A stretch of 64,000 nt of DNA from Flavobacteriales bacterium. GTDB lineage: Bacteria > Bacteroidota > Bacteroidia > Flavobacteriales_F > PHOS-HE28. Within the stretch, counting starts at the first letter, position 1; each line of letters starts with the position of its first letter. The notes under the pieces were generated by a model. It had not been told where the DNA came from, did no database searches, and saw only the letters and a list, made by a program, of their open reading frames with translations. The position numbers and the translations under genes are program-made. Positions 1-10,299 of this stretch are shown piece by piece. The stretch lies in assembly GCA_016717225.1 (NCBI GenBank), contig JADKGB010000001.1, positions 378,727 through 442,726 of the forward strand. The letters run 5' to 3'.

Positions 1-118
1 GTTGTTCTTCCGCCATCGCAGACCGCTCAACCATGATCTCCACAAGGGGAAGACGGGGCCGTCGGGCAATTACTTCACGGGCGCTGAAAATCGTTCAGTT
101 CCCGCCAGTCATTCCGCC

Positions 119-580
119 TTAGGCAGCCTTTTCCCGCTCCACGAGATCTTTGAGCCTGATCAGCACGTCCACCCAATGATCACCGGCCTCACGTGCGAGA
201 CGCGTTCCGTGCCTGAAAGCAGCAAAATCACCATGGTTCACGGTTACTGTGGTCAGTCCGTCATCCTCTGGGTGGAGGGTAATGTCCACAGCGGTGTAAT
301 TTTCCGGAAGGTCGGGCAGTTTGGTGGAAGGCATAAAGGCCATATAGGCTATTCGGCGGGGAGGAGCGAGAACGGTGATCCGTCCTTTCAAACGGGGTAC
401 TTCACCAGCGTCCTCGCGGTCGAACCAGACCAGTTCGCTGCCTTCCTGCAACTGCATATCCTCATGTGATCTCAGGAGTTGAAGGTTGTCCAATCCCTTG
501 CTGTTCAGCGCCTTCCAAATCACCTCAGCAGGTGCATCGATCACTACAGTGCGCTCTACGGTTGTTTCTTTCGTTGCCAT
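119..580 (-). CDS. SRPBCC (AHSA1/START-like) domain protein
   Basis: A 153-residue soluble protein that opens with a typical SRPBCC start, in which a conserved 'VIDAPAEVIWKAL' segment at about residues 12-24 forms the first strand and helix of the hydrophobic-cavity fold. The family binds small hydrophobic ligands or acts as co-chaperone-like proteins (AHSA1 group). No ligand can be inferred here. The length is normal for a single SRPBCC domain and no signal peptide is seen. It is transcribed alone, divergently from the T9SS protein that follows. The family call is solid; the role is unknown. Confidence 0.8.
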   Translation of the reverse strand: MATKETTVERTVVIDAPAEVIWKALNSKGLDNLQLLRSHEDMQLQEGSELVWFDREDAGEVPRLKGRITVLAPPRRIAYMAFMPSTKLPDLPENYTAVDITLHPEDDGLTTVTVNHGDFAAFRHGTRLAREAGDHWVDVLIRLKDLVEREKAA

Positions 581-880
581 TGTAATACTTAACGCGCTGA
601 TCCAGTGCCAAAGATGTACGGAGGGGAAAATCTGACAGAACGGTTACAGTTCAAGTGTGTTTTCGCCCTCTGAACTGAAGATCTGGCGGAAGGGGTCGAA
701 TGATCCATGGATGTCCAATTTCGGTACCAGAGCTGAAGCTGAAAGGCTTGAAGCTCTCTGGTCCGGTTATTAGAACACAATTACGGGCCTTCTGTTCACG
801 CACTGGATTCACAAAATCCGCTCTCCGATCTTAGCGCCCCCAATTCCCGTAAGTCAGAAGTGTTCAACGATTTTCACCCG

Positions 881-3001
881 ATGAGACGAGCCTTTTTGTT
901 GCACCTTTTGATCACTCTGGTCCTTTGCGCTTGTGGCCAAAGCTCCACCAATAGCAGTGCCGTTCGCCTGATGGCCACTGTGCAGCCCACAGTCCCTTCG
1001 ATCACGCTTCAATGGCAGGTCTATTCGAACACATCGGGTTTCACCTTGTACCGTCGTTCAGCAGGGGCCACAACTTGGGGTAGTGCATTGACCACGTTGC
1101 CCGGAACAGCATTGCAATATGTGGACACCGAGGTTGCCATTGGGCAAGCGGTGGAATACAAGTTGGTGCGCAATGCCGACGGGTCGGGCTATGGCTATGT
1201 ACGTTCAGGAATTGCGGTGCCAGAAGTGGAAATGCGAGGGCAGTTGGTGTTGTTGGTTGAATCCGGTGTAGCCGCGTCGCTTACGAACGAGTTGGCCCAG
1301 TTGGAGGCCGACCTGAGCGGCGATGGATGGATCGTGCTTCGGCATGATGTGTCAGCGTCGGCCTCGCCGTCCAGTGTTCGATCCCTGGTGATCGCCGACT
1401 ATACTGCAGCACCCGCCCAAGTGAAGTCGGTGTACATAATTGGCCATGTACCCGTGCCCTACAGCGGGAATAGCTCAGCGGATGGGCATTCGTACCACCA
1501 AGGGGCTTGGACGTGCGATGGTTATTACGGTGAAATGAACGGAAACTGGACTGACGCAAACGTGAACGCGTTGGGTTCGAATTGGGCTTGGAACCATAAC
1601 GTGCCGGGTGACGGAAAGCTGGATCAAAACGATTTTCCTACGTCTGTGGAATTGCAAGTTGGCCGGGTAGATCTGTCGCGTTTGGATACATTCCCAGAAA
1701 GTGAAGTACAATTGCTGAGCGCGTATCTGAACAAGGCCCACGCGTGGAAAACCGGCGCGTTCGCGGTCCCGGCTAAAGCAGCCGTTTGGGATAACCTGGA
1801 GTGGCTGAGCAACCCGATAGGTGCATCCGGATACTTGAGTGCAACGCCGTGTGTCGGCATCGATTCTGTAGTGCAACTGGAGTCGGCGCAGGCTCAATTT
1901 TCGCAGCATTTTCTGAACAACGACGACCTGTTCACTTACCATTGTAGTACGGGTTTGCAAGGTGCCGATCCGAGCATAGCCGCCTTCCCTGGCACCGAGA
2001 ACGGTCTCAACATCGGTCAGTTGGTGAGCAATGTGCATGGCGGAGTATTCAATATGTCGCTGGGCAGCTACTACGGTGATTGGGATAACAAGAACAATTT
2101 TCTACGAGCCGTTCTCGCCCGCGGAAATGCGTTGGCACATGTATGGAGCGGCATGCCGAACTGGTTCTTGCACCCCATGGCCATGGGTGAGCCCATTGGC
2201 TATTGTGCATTACGCACCATGAACAACGCCAATTCGGATTATAGCCTGATGAACGGCGGCTGGCAGGGCCAATCCATGGGCCAGGCGCACATGGCGCTCA
2301 TGGGTGATCCATCGGTTCGTATGCGTTATGTGAGGCCACCGACCGAACTTGTTGCCACGAACGATCAGTGGTTCGCCACCTTTGCTTGGTCAGCTTCTCC
2401 AGAGCAAGTGGATGGCTATCATGTGTATCACATCGATGATGCGAACAGCACGATCACTCGTCTCAATTCATCACCGATCGTCGGCACGCAATACACAACA
2501 ACCGCACTCTTCGTTCCGGGTGGTCGATACATGGTGCGCGCGGTCAAGTTGGTTACAACACCATCCGGCTCATACCATGATCTTTCGCTGGGGGCTATCG
2601 CGATCGGCGAGGGTACACAGATCGCGGATTGCCAAGGTGTGATCGGCGGACCAGCGATCCCCGGTGCACCCTGCGATGACGGGGATCCGCTAACGAACAA
2701 TGACGTGTACTCGGCCGAATGTTCTTGTTCCGGTCTTGCGATCGGGATCGACGAGCCGGTCAACAATGGTTTTCGCGTGTGGCCATCACCCACGAATGAT
2801 GTGATCCATGTGGTGGCGAAACAACAGGAAGGTGAACTAGTGCTTCGAACGTTGGCAGGTGCCGAAGTGTCACGCATGCGCGTGATCGGCGGCAGCGCTG
2901 GATTGGATGTGCGCGATCTCGCGTCCGGAACTTATTTGGTGGAATACCGTGCCTATGGCGAGCTAGCGGCAATCGTCAGACGAGTGGTCGTTCATCACTG
3001 A
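881..3001 (+). CDS. Secreted FN3-containing protein with T9SS type A sorting domain
   Basis: About 706 residues from the ATG at 881. A GTG 21 bases upstream is in frame but would put residues before the signal peptide. The N-terminus is a hydrophobic export signal ending in a cysteine-rich stretch (LVLCACGQ), possibly a lipobox. A fibronectin-III-like segment follows at about residues 35-110, a large central domain with Trp/Tyr/Gly-rich motifs, a second FN3-like segment at about 490-580, and a 'CDDGDPLTNNDVY..CSC' linker common in Flavobacteriales T9SS proteins. The C-terminus (about 630-706) has the WPSPTND / ASGTYLVEY pattern of type A sorting domains. The middle has an alpha/beta look with 'YIIGHVPVPY', which could be a C25-like peptidase relative, but no catalytic His/Cys pair was established. 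Cell surface or secreted. Confidence 0.8.
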   Translation: MRRAFLLHLLITLVLCACGQSSTNSSAVRLMATVQPTVPSITLQWQVYSNTSGFTLYRRSAGATTWGSALTTLPGTALQYVDTEVAIGQAVEYKLVRNADGSGYGYVRSGIAVPEVEMRGQLVLLVESGVAASLTNELAQLEADLSGDGWIVLRHDVSASASPSSVRSLVIADYTAAPAQVKSVYIIGHVPVPYSGNSSADGHSYHQGAWTCDGYYGEMNGNWTDANVNALGSNWAWNHNVPGDGKLDQNDFPTSVELQVGRVDLSRLDTFPESEVQLLSAYLNKAHAWKTGAFAVPAKAAVWDNLEWLSNPIGASGYLSATPCVGIDSVVQLESAQAQFSQHFLNNDDLFTYHCSTGLQGADPSIAAFPGTENGLNIGQLVSNVHGGVFNMSLGSYYGDWDNKNNFLRAVLARGNALAHVWSGMPNWFLHPMAMGEPIGYCALRTMNNANSDYSLMNGGWQGQSMGQAHMALMGDPSVRMRYVRPPTELVATNDQWFATFAWSASPEQVDGYHVYHIDDANSTITRLNSSPIVGTQYTTTALFVPGGRYMVRAVKLVTTPSGSYHDLSLGAIAIGEGTQIADCQGVIGGPAIPGAPCDDGDPLTNNDVYSAECSCSGLAIGIDEPVNNGFRVWPSPTNDVIHVVAKQQEGELVLRTLAGAEVSRMRVIGGSAGLDVRDLASGTYLVEYRAYGELAAIVRRVVVHH

Positions 3002-3013
3002 ACGTGCAAGGAA

Positions 3014-4750
3014 TCAATACCGCTCCTTGTGGAACTTCTTCTTCGGCTTGTCGCTGTAGCCGTTGTTCGGGCGATCGCTGCTGCTGCTACTGCTGCTCCT
3101 TGGCGGGCCACTGGTACCTCCATTGCCTTCGTCCACGCGGATCTTGCGGCCCTTGTAGTTCGCCGCTTTGAAATGCCCGAGCACTTCATCGAAATGCGCC
3201 CCTTCGATGTCTACGAAGGAATACATGTCCTTCATGGTAATGCGCCCAATATGCTGGTTCGTCAGGCCCGTGATGCCGCACAGGTAGCCGAGCATCTTGC
3301 CTTTGTCGAAGCCATCTGCACTGCCCAAATTGATGAACATGGAACGCATTGCGCCACCTGATCCGCCAGCGAATTCGGTTTTCTCGCGAACACGCTCACG
3401 CGGGTTATGATCCTTACGGGCCAGATCCACGTTGAGGTCGCGCGCTTCGCGGTACTGCTCCAGGAAGCGATTGAATTCCAACGACACCACACGCTTGATC
3501 AGTTGTTCGCGATCGAAGCCAGCAAGGTCCAATTGCACAGCGCTCATGAAACGCTCGATGCCTTCTTCGTCCACTTCCACCTCCTTGATCTTCTGGATCA
3601 GCGTTAGCAACTGGCGCTCGCAGATCTCCGCACCTCCGGGTACACGTGTGAACGCGAAGTGCGTCTTCAGTTGACGCTCCAGGTTCCGGATCTTGTGAAC
3701 ATCCTTGCTGCCGATGATGCTGAGCGAAATGCCCGTTTTTCCGGCACGACCCGTACGCCCGCTGCGGTGCGTGTAGCTCTCCACTTCACCCGGTAGGTCG
3801 AAGTGGATCACGTGGCTCACATTGCTCACGTCGATGCCTCGAGCTGCCACATCGGTGGCGATCAGCATCTGCAGGCTCTTGCTGCGGTAGCGCTCCATAA
3901 CCCGATCGCGCTGCTGCTGGCTCAGGTCACCGTGGATAGCATCCGCATTGTAGTTGTCGCGGGTCAGGTTCTCGGCGAGTTCCTGGGTGTCTTGCTTGGT
4001 CCGACAGAACACAATGGCGAAGAGGTCGGGTTCTGCGTCCACGAAGCGCTTCAACGCGAGGTAACGATCGCGCATCATCACCACCGAATACATGTGCTTG
4101 ATGGCATCGGCAGCGGCATTGCTGCGGCCTACGCTCAGCTCATCGAACTCGCGCATGTAGTTCTTCGCGATGCGGCGCACTTCGCTGCTCATGGTCGCGC
4201 TGAACAACCACGTGCGCTTGTCCTTCGGTGTTTTTTCGAGAATGGTGGTGAGGTCTTCCTGGAACCCCATGTTCAGCATTTCATCCGCCTCGTCCAGAAC
4301 GGCCACCTTCACATTGCTCAGATCGATGGCTTGGCGATCGATGAGGTCGATCAAGCGGCCCGGCGTGGCAACCACCACATTGGCCCCTCGCTGGATACCC
4401 CGCATTTGCTCGCGGATGTTCGCGCCGCCATATACGGGAACGCACTTCACACCGGGGAGGTGTTTGCTGTAGGATTCGAAGTCGCGTGTGATCTGCACGC
4501 AGAGCTCGCGGGTAGGAGCAAGCACCAAGGCCTGCACATTGCGCTGGGCGGGATCGATCAGGTGCATCAACGGAATGCCGAAAGCCGCGGTTTTACCCGT
4601 GCCTGTTTGCGCAAGGGCCACCACATCCTTCGCGCTGGTGAGCATGTGCGGAATGGCCTTCTCTTGAACGGGCGTTGGCGTTACGAAGCCGAGCTCGGTG
4701 ATGGCATTGAGGATTTCGGGCCGGATACCGAGTTCGGAGAAAGTGGACAT
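3014..4750 (-). CDS. DEAD-box RNA helicase with DbpA-type RNA-binding domain
   Basis: A 578-residue ATP-dependent RNA helicase of the DeaD/CsdA type, expected to remodel RNA in ribosome assembly or cold adaptation. Visible motifs are the Q motif region (TPTPVQEKAIP, about 24-34), Walker A AQTGTGKT, the Walker B box VLDEADEM, SATMS (motif III), and in the second RecA domain the ARGIDV and HRSGRTGRAG motifs. A DbpA RNA-binding domain lies near residues 470-550 (MFINLGSADGF...), followed by a basic, serine-rich tail that probably binds RNA. The start at 4750 lies 14-20 bases after a good Bacteroidota -7 box. The gene is monocistronic, with a convergent T9SS gene downstream. Confidence 0.95.
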   Translation of the reverse strand: MSTFSELGIRPEILNAITELGFVTPTPVQEKAIPHMLTSAKDVVALAQTGTGKTAAFGIPLMHLIDPAQRNVQALVLAPTRELCVQITRDFESYSKHLPGVKCVPVYGGANIREQMRGIQRGANVVVATPGRLIDLIDRQAIDLSNVKVAVLDEADEMLNMGFQEDLTTILEKTPKDKRTWLFSATMSSEVRRIAKNYMREFDELSVGRSNAAADAIKHMYSVVMMRDRYLALKRFVDAEPDLFAIVFCRTKQDTQELAENLTRDNYNADAIHGDLSQQQRDRVMERYRSKSLQMLIATDVAARGIDVSNVSHVIHFDLPGEVESYTHRSGRTGRAGKTGISLSIIGSKDVHKIRNLERQLKTHFAFTRVPGGAEICERQLLTLIQKIKEVEVDEEGIERFMSAVQLDLAGFDREQLIKRVVSLEFNRFLEQYREARDLNVDLARKDHNPRERVREKTEFAGGSGGAMRSMFINLGSADGFDKGKMLGYLCGITGLTNQHIGRITMKDMYSFVDIEGAHFDEVLGHFKAANYKGRKIRVDEGNGGTSGPPRSSSSSSSDRPNNGYSDKPKKKFHKERY

Positions 4751-4770
4751 GGTTTTGCGAAAAAGTCCGC

Positions 4771-4778
4771 AAAGGTAC
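4771..4778 (-). promoter_or_regulatory. Putative Bacteroidota -7 promoter box for the DEAD-box helicase
   Basis: On the minus strand the octamer TACCTTTG matches the Bacteroidota sigma-ABfr -7 consensus TAnnTTTG and sits about 20 bases before the helicase start codon, implying a very short leader. No clear -33 TTTG was found at the expected spacing, so this rests on one box only. Confidence 0.4.
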
Positions 4779-4790
4779 GTGGATCCGACC

Positions 4791-5735
4791 TTAGCGGCCT
4801 TGTTGGAGGCTGGCCGCGAGTCTCAGGCCCAGATCCGAACTGAAGGCGCGCGCAGAAGTCGTATCCAAGTGGTTCCCATCCACATAGGTATACTGATCGT
4901 TCGAAGGCATGAGATCCCAGAACGGGACTGAATGTGCGCCAGCGAGCGACTGTATTCGCCCGCTGAAGCCAGGCCACAGGGAATCCTCCATGGCTTCGAT
5001 GGCATCGCAAACCGGTAAACGCACCAGAAACACATGGCCGTGAGGCTTCAATAGGTCCACGATCTTGTCCAGGTAGGCCACTCGCTCTTCCGCTGGGCGA
5101 AATACAGCCAACATTTCCTTCCTGTAGTGTTCCACCTTGTGCTTGGTGCGGTCACGAACGGTAGCGGTATCGATGGGTGCCTTGATCTCGATCCAACCAT
5201 CAGTGTGCAGAAGAGTGAGCGTATCCATATCGTGCATGGGGCCGGCTATCAAAGAACCCCAACCGGCCGTGGTGTGCCGAACGAGGTATTCATAGTTTGG
5301 AGTTGCTGTGAATGTCCATTGTTCGCCCAAACTGCGGTCATCTTCGCGCATAAGGGGCAGATCATCCCGGCGGACTTTTGCCAAGGAAAGGCTCCAAGGA
5401 TCAACGGTTACGATGAACAAGCCATTTCGCGACCGCGGATCCAGTTTGGCTTCAATGGCGCGCAAATACGTGGCCCCGAAGGGTGAATGCGCAATGGTGA
5501 ACGCATAGTTGAACAAAGAGCCTTCCATTGCACTGCTATCCAACAAGGGCATGATCACTACAGGTCGTACGCCCTGTGCCGCGCGCGAAGTGCCGATGAT
5601 CATCGAAGAACGCTTCACTCCTGTGAAACGCAGGTAATAGTCATCCGTGCGCCCATCGGCGAACAAGCCAGCGACCAGGTGCGCGGCCAGCGCCAGTGCC
5701 AGTGCGATCGAGAGCTTGATCAGAAAGCCGCGCAT
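4791..5735 (-). CDS. Membrane-anchored SGNH-like hydrolase/acyltransferase partner of MBOAT
   Basis: A 314-residue protein with one N-terminal membrane anchor (residues about 5-25). The 'IIGTSRA' segment near residue 47 resembles SGNH block I (GxSR variants in AlgX/AlgJ/DltD-like proteins), and 'DGNHLD' near residue 290 supplies the D-x-x-H of block V. It lies 3 bases downstream of the MBOAT gene on the same strand. MBOAT/SGNH pairs move acyl groups (often acetyl) across the membrane onto surface glycans. The catalytic assignment is inferred from these two motifs and the neighbourhood; the acceptor glycan is unknown. Confidence 0.65.
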   Translation of the reverse strand: MRGFLIKLSIALALALAAHLVAGLFADGRTDDYYLRFTGVKRSSMIIGTSRAAQGVRPVVIMPLLDSSAMEGSLFNYAFTIAHSPFGATYLRAIEAKLDPRSRNGLFIVTVDPWSLSLAKVRRDDLPLMREDDRSLGEQWTFTATPNYEYLVRHTTAGWGSLIAGPMHDMDTLTLLHTDGWIEIKAPIDTATVRDRTKHKVEHYRKEMLAVFRPAEERVAYLDKIVDLLKPHGHVFLVRLPVCDAIEAMEDSLWPGFSGRIQSLAGAHSVPFWDLMPSNDQYTYVDGNHLDTTSARAFSSDLGLRLAASLQQGR

Positions 5736-5738
5736 GCT

Positions 5739-7156
5739 TCAGAATTGGAAGTAGATGAATTCGGCCTTATCGAAATGACCGAAGAAGAAGATGAGCAGGA
5801 ATACCGCACTGTATGCCATTCTGCGGGTCCATGGTGCCAGATGCGCTAGCTGCAGAGCATGTTGGCGCTCGCGCTGTAACCACTCCGCGAGCACGAGAAC
5901 GCCGATCATCGCCATGAGCCAGGGATCGAATTCATCCGGGATCCGCATCAACGATCGGGATACCATACCGCGCAGATACTGGAACGCTTGGGCGATGGAA
6001 TCGGCACGGAAAAACACCCAGGCGATCGTGGTGCTCGCGAACGTGAGCAGAATGGCCGGCAGATCGCGGAGAGTTGCCACGGCGCCAACGCTCGTGTGTT
6101 TTCGGTTCTTTCCACGAAGCAATAGTGGAAGGAACAGAACGGCGTTCAACGCACCCCAAACCAGGAAGGTCCAATTGGCGCCATGCCAGAAACCGCTCAG
6201 CAGAAAAATAACGAACACATTCCGGATCTGCATGCCCTTTGAACCGCGGCTCCCCCCAAGAGGCAGGTACACATAGTCGCGGAACCAAGAACTCAGACTG
6301 ATGTGCCAACGTCGCCAGAATTCGGCGATGTCCCGGCTGAAATAGGGGTATGCGAAATTCCGCATCAGCTCGAAGCCGAACAGGCGCGCCAGCCCTAAGG
6401 CAATGTCCGTGTAGCCGCTGAAATCACAATAGATCTGGAACGCGAAGAGCACGGCACCGAGCACAAGCGAATCGGCACCATGCCAGCCCACATGGGCGAA
6501 GATCCCGTTCACAATTGGTGAGCAACCATCGGCGATAACGGCTTTTTTGAAGAAGCCCCAAAGCATCTGTCGCAGACCATCCGCGGCGTATTCGGGATCG
6601 AACGTTCGCTTCTTCTGGAATTGCGGGAGCATGTTGCTCGCGCGTTCGATCGGCCCGGCACACAGCTGCGAAAAAAACTGATGAAGGCCATGAACGCGGT
6701 GATGTCGCGCACCGGGGCGATCCGTCCGCGGTACACATCGATGGTATAGCTGAGCGCTTGGAAGGTGTAGAAGCTGATACCCACCGGAAGGATGACGTCT
6801 AGCAAGAGTGGGTTGGAATGGATCCCGAACCGCGCCATCAGATCAGCGAACTGCTGCGAGAAGAAATCAAAATACTTGAAGGTGCCGAGCGTTCCCAGAT
6901 TGCCGATCAGGCTGATAGCAAGCAGCCAGTTGCGTTTTCTGCCGTTGGACGTTCGCCCAAGAGCCAGCGCCACGAAATAGTCCGTGAGGCTGGTGGCGAT
7001 CAGCAGCAAAAGAAAACGGGGGTCCCACCACCCATAGAACAAGAACCCGGCAGCGACCAGAAGCGAGTTCTGCAGCCGCAGCCATTTCCGCAGCGACCAG
7101 TAAAGGGCGAACACGAGCGGCAGGAACGCCGCGAAGACAAGGGAGTTGAAAAGCAT
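5739..7156 (-). CDS. MBOAT family O-acyltransferase (AlgI-like), frameshifted
   Basis: The polytopic membrane O-acyltransferase of an AlgI-type system. The first frame runs from 7156 to about 6672 and covers the N-terminal helices (LYWSLRKW, FYTFQALSYTIDVYRG). The second frame carries the rest to 5739, including the conserved active-site region SGFWHGANW. The switch is at a run of seven A (plus strand 6671-6677). With eight, the minus strand reads straight through FISFFSQLCAGPIERASNM, the typical MBOAT 'F-P-Q-L-V-A-G-P-I-E-R' segment. So the gene is probably intact with a one-base homopolymer error, about 473 residues. It forms a two-gene unit with the SGNH-like gene. Confidence 0.8.
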
Positions 7157-7275
7157 GCCGCCCGCGAAAGCCGCGAAAGATAGAAGCCCGGAACGGAGCA
7201 GGCGGGTAAGTTCCGAGGGCTACTTTCGCGGCACATCCGTCAGGTATCGGATACCACCATCCTTCGAGAAGAGAT

Positions 7276-7488
7276 ATGTTCCGCACCATCCTCGTTCTGC
7301 TTGTTGTGTGGTTGTTGCTCCGTGCGTTCATGAAGAGCAAACAGCCTTCTTCCGGTGTGCCGCGCGGTACCCATTTCAGCCAACCGGACAACCGCCCGAA
7401 AGGGGAGGTGCGCATCGAGCGCCCAGAGCCAGGCCGCAGAGCGCAGCAAGGCCCTGTGGAGGACGCCGATTTTGAAGAGATCAAGTAA
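7276..7488 (+). CDS. DUF4834 family small membrane protein
   Basis: A 70-residue protein with one N-terminal transmembrane segment (ILVLLVVWLLLRAFM) and a charged, proline-rich cytoplasmic tail ending in acidic residues (VEDADFEEIK). This size and layout match the Bacteroidota family DUF4834, commonly encoded just before a YfhO-type membrane protein, as here with a 13-base gap. The function is unknown. Confidence 0.7.
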   Translation: MFRTILVLLVVWLLLRAFMKSKQPSSGVPRGTHFSQPDNRPKGEVRIERPEPGRRAQQGPVEDADFEEIK

Positions 7489-7501
7489 GCCCTGAAATCG
7501 C

Positions 7502-10294
7502 ATGAGATCCATCGACTGGAAAAAACTGTTGCCTGTTGTTGTAGCGTTGGCCGTGTTCATTGCATTGGCTGTTGGGTACTTCAGCCCTGTGCTGGAAGGC
7601 AAACGGCTCATTCAAGGTGACATCCGCAATTTCACTGGAGCCAGTCGCGATATCGTTGAACACCGGGATGCATACGGTGAAGAGCCGCTTTGGACCGAAA
7701 GCATGTTCAGCGGAATGCCGGCGTACCAGATCAGCGTGCAATGGGGAAACGTGGTTCTCACCTGGTTGAACAAATTGTTCACGGGCTTCCTGCCGATGCC
7801 AGCGGGCTTCATTTTCCTGTACCTCATTGGGATGTACATTTTGTTGATGTGCTTGCGCGTGGATCCCTGGCTCGCCGTTGTTGGTGCAGCGGCCTATGCG
7901 TTCTCTTCATACTTCATCGTGATCTTGGAGGCCGGCCACAACAGCAAGGCCATGGCCATTGGGTACATGCCCATGGTCTTTGGTGCGCTCTATTTGCTGT
8001 TGCGCGGTAACAAGTTGATCGGTGCGGCGCTCTTTGCTCTTTTCCTGACCCTGCTCATTTATGTGAACCACGTGCAGGTGGCATACTACCTCGGCATGCT
8101 CATGGTGCTTTTCGGTTTGGCGGAGGGCTGGAAAGCACTGGGTGAAAAGCGGATGAAGGATTTCCTTTCGCGATGCGCATTGGCTTCTATCGGGGTTGTA
8201 CTCGCACTGCTTTGCAATTTGGCTTCATTGTGGAGCACATACGAATACGGCAAAGACACCACGCGTGGACCTAGTGAACTGACCATATCAGCCGACGGTA
8301 GCAACTCGGCAGCCAATCAAACCGGAGGATTGGACCGCGATTATGTGACGCATTGGAGCGAGGGCAAGTTGGAGAGTCTGAGCTTGTTGGTTCCGAACAT
8401 GAAAGGAGGCGCTAGCGGTTCCGTGATCAAGAGCCAGGACGATATCGCGGCGATCGCGGATCCGGAATTCCGCAAAGAAGTTCTCAAAAAGTACCAGGAC
8501 GGTGGATACATCAACAGCTATTGGGGCGACCAGGAGTTCGTGAGCGGCCCCGTGTACATAGGCGCCATTCTGGTGCTTCTTGTTCTGTTGATGCTATCAC
8601 GTGCGGAGGGCTTGGGGCGCTGGTGGTTACTGGCTTCCATCCCGCTGATCGGAGGGTTGCTCCTGGTCAACGCTCCACTTGTAGCCGGCTTGCTAGTGAT
8701 CACGTATTTGTTAGCGGGTATTTTTCTGTTGAAGGACACATTGGCGTATTCGCTCTTCAGTGCCTTGGTCCTCACCTTGCTACTTAGCTGGGGGCGTTTC
8801 TACACACCACTCACCGATTTTTTCTTGGACCACATTCCGGGCTACGACAAATTCCGCGCGGTCACCATCATCCTTGTGATCGTTGAACTCGCCGCACCCG
8901 TGCTCGGTGTGCTGTACTTGGATCGCATACTGCGGGAAGAGAAATGGAACAGATCGCAAGAGCGCAATTTCCTAGTTCCTGCGGGTATCCTTGCTGTGGT
9001 GCTGTTGGTTTTCGCGTTGTTGCCCACCAACCTCTTTCCTTTCTTCGGTGATGATGAGATGACCCAGCTCGCCGATGCACCACAGTCGTACGTGGATGGC
9101 TTGAAGGCGATGCGTGTAGGCCTCTTTACCGCAGACGTGTGGCGCAGCTTGGGCTTCGTGCTGGCGGGCGCGGCTTTGCTCTTTGCTTTTGGTCGCCGAT
9201 ACATCGGGAAGCTGGTGCTGGTAGCCTTATTGGGCCTATTGATCGTGGTGGATCTCTGGACGGTCGACAAGCGTTATCTCAACAATGAAAAGCGCGATGG
9301 CCGTTACCTGAGTTGGGAGGATGAGGCCCAGAACAAATTGCCTTTCAAACCACAACCAGCGGATCTCGCGATACTTCAACAAGAACAAAATGCGAGCACG
9401 GAAGCTGACTTCACAGAAGCCCGCGAGCGCCTGAAAAAAGTAAAGCAGAACAGCAGTGGAGCCAACAAATTGGTGAGCAAAGACGAAGAGGCGATCTTGC
9501 GTTTCGGTTCATTGCGACGCACCACACACTTCCGCGTGCTGTCCATTCAGAACCCGTTCAACGATGCGCGTGTCAGCTACTTCCACAAGAGCTTGGGCGG
9601 GTACCACGGCGCGAAATTGAAACGCTTCCAAGAGCTTATCAGTTTCCGGATCTCCGCCGAACTGCAGAACATGATGGCGGTGTTCCGCAATGCGCCTACG
9701 CAACAGCGTGTGGATAGTGCGTTGGCCAAGCAGCCCGCGCTCGCGATGCTCAACACCAAATACCTCATCATCGGAAACGATCGTGCTCCGTTGCGGAATC
9801 CGGCAGCGCTCGGCGCTGGTTGGTTCGTGAACGAAGTGCGCATGGTGAAGAACGCGGATGAGGAGATCGTCGCATTGGCCACTATCGATCCTGCGCGGAC
9901 GGCACTCGTGGATGAGCGCTTCGCGAAGGACCTGGACGCTTCGGCGGCCAAGCCCGATAGCACAGCCCGGGTCACGCTCAAGAGCTACAAGGCCAACGAA
10001 CTCATATACTCTGTGAAGAGCGCGGCCGGTGGTGTTGTTGTTTTCAGTGAGATCTGGTACGGTGCCGATTGGGTTGCCGAGATCGATGGACAACCAGCGA
10101 GTTATGCACGTGCCAACTACGTGTTGCGGGCAATGAGCGTTCCAGCCGGAGAGCATGAAGTGCGATTCCACATTGTTAGTAAGGCCTTCAATAATTACGC
10201 ATCACTGGCATCCATCAGTTCCTGGCTATTGCTTGTTCTTGTGTTGGTCACCTTGGGAATGTCATTCCGCAGAACTTCGAGCACTGTGGCCTGA
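7502..10294 (+). CDS. YfhO family integral membrane protein
   Basis: A 930-residue polytopic protein with an N-terminal hydrophobic helix, a long multi-helix core (about residues 90-590) and a C-terminal periplasmic region (about 600-900) followed by a last helix near 905-925. The YfhO family resembles GT-C-fold glycosyltransferases and has been linked to cell-wall or lipid glycosylation in Firmicutes; in Bacteroidota it is a common orphan. The motif 'EPLWTESMFSGMPAYQ' shortly after the first helix is characteristic. Five bases separate it from the next glycosyltransferase, so it probably begins the operon running into the nonulosonate genes. Confidence 0.85.
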   Translation: MRSIDWKKLLPVVVALAVFIALAVGYFSPVLEGKRLIQGDIRNFTGASRDIVEHRDAYGEEPLWTESMFSGMPAYQISVQWGNVVLTWLNKLFTGFLPMPAGFIFLYLIGMYILLMCLRVDPWLAVVGAAAYAFSSYFIVILEAGHNSKAMAIGYMPMVFGALYLLLRGNKLIGAALFALFLTLLIYVNHVQVAYYLGMLMVLFGLAEGWKALGEKRMKDFLSRCALASIGVVLALLCNLASLWSTYEYGKDTTRGPSELTISADGSNSAANQTGGLDRDYVTHWSEGKLESLSLLVPNMKGGASGSVIKSQDDIAAIADPEFRKEVLKKYQDGGYINSYWGDQEFVSGPVYIGAILVLLVLLMLSRAEGLGRWWLLASIPLIGGLLLVNAPLVAGLLVITYLLAGIFLLKDTLAYSLFSALVLTLLLSWGRFYTPLTDFFLDHIPGYDKFRAVTIILVIVELAAPVLGVLYLDRILREEKWNRSQERNFLVPAGILAVVLLVFALLPTNLFPFFGDDEMTQLADAPQSYVDGLKAMRVGLFTADVWRSLGFVLAGAALLFAFGRRYIGKLVLVALLGLLIVVDLWTVDKRYLNNEKRDGRYLSWEDEAQNKLPFKPQPADLAILQQEQNASTEADFTEARERLKKVKQNSSGANKLVSKDEEAILRFGSLRRTTHFRVLSIQNPFNDARVSYFHKSLGGYHGAKLKRFQELISFRISAELQNMMAVFRNAPTQQRVDSALAKQPALAMLNTKYLIIGNDRAPLRNPAALGAGWFVNEVRMVKNADEEIVALATIDPARTALVDERFAKDLDASAAKPDSTARVTLKSYKANELIYSVKSAAGGVVVFSEIWYGADWVAEIDGQPASYARANYVLRAMSVPAGEHEVRFHIVSKAFNNYASLASISSWLLLVLVLVTLGMSFRRTSSTVA

Positions 10295-10299
10295 GTGGA

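Noticed and set aside
3..122. Open plus-strand frame at the left edge (possible 3' end of a gene, stop at 120-122)
   Set aside because: Only about 39 codons, with no recognisable motif; it could be chance, so not annotated.
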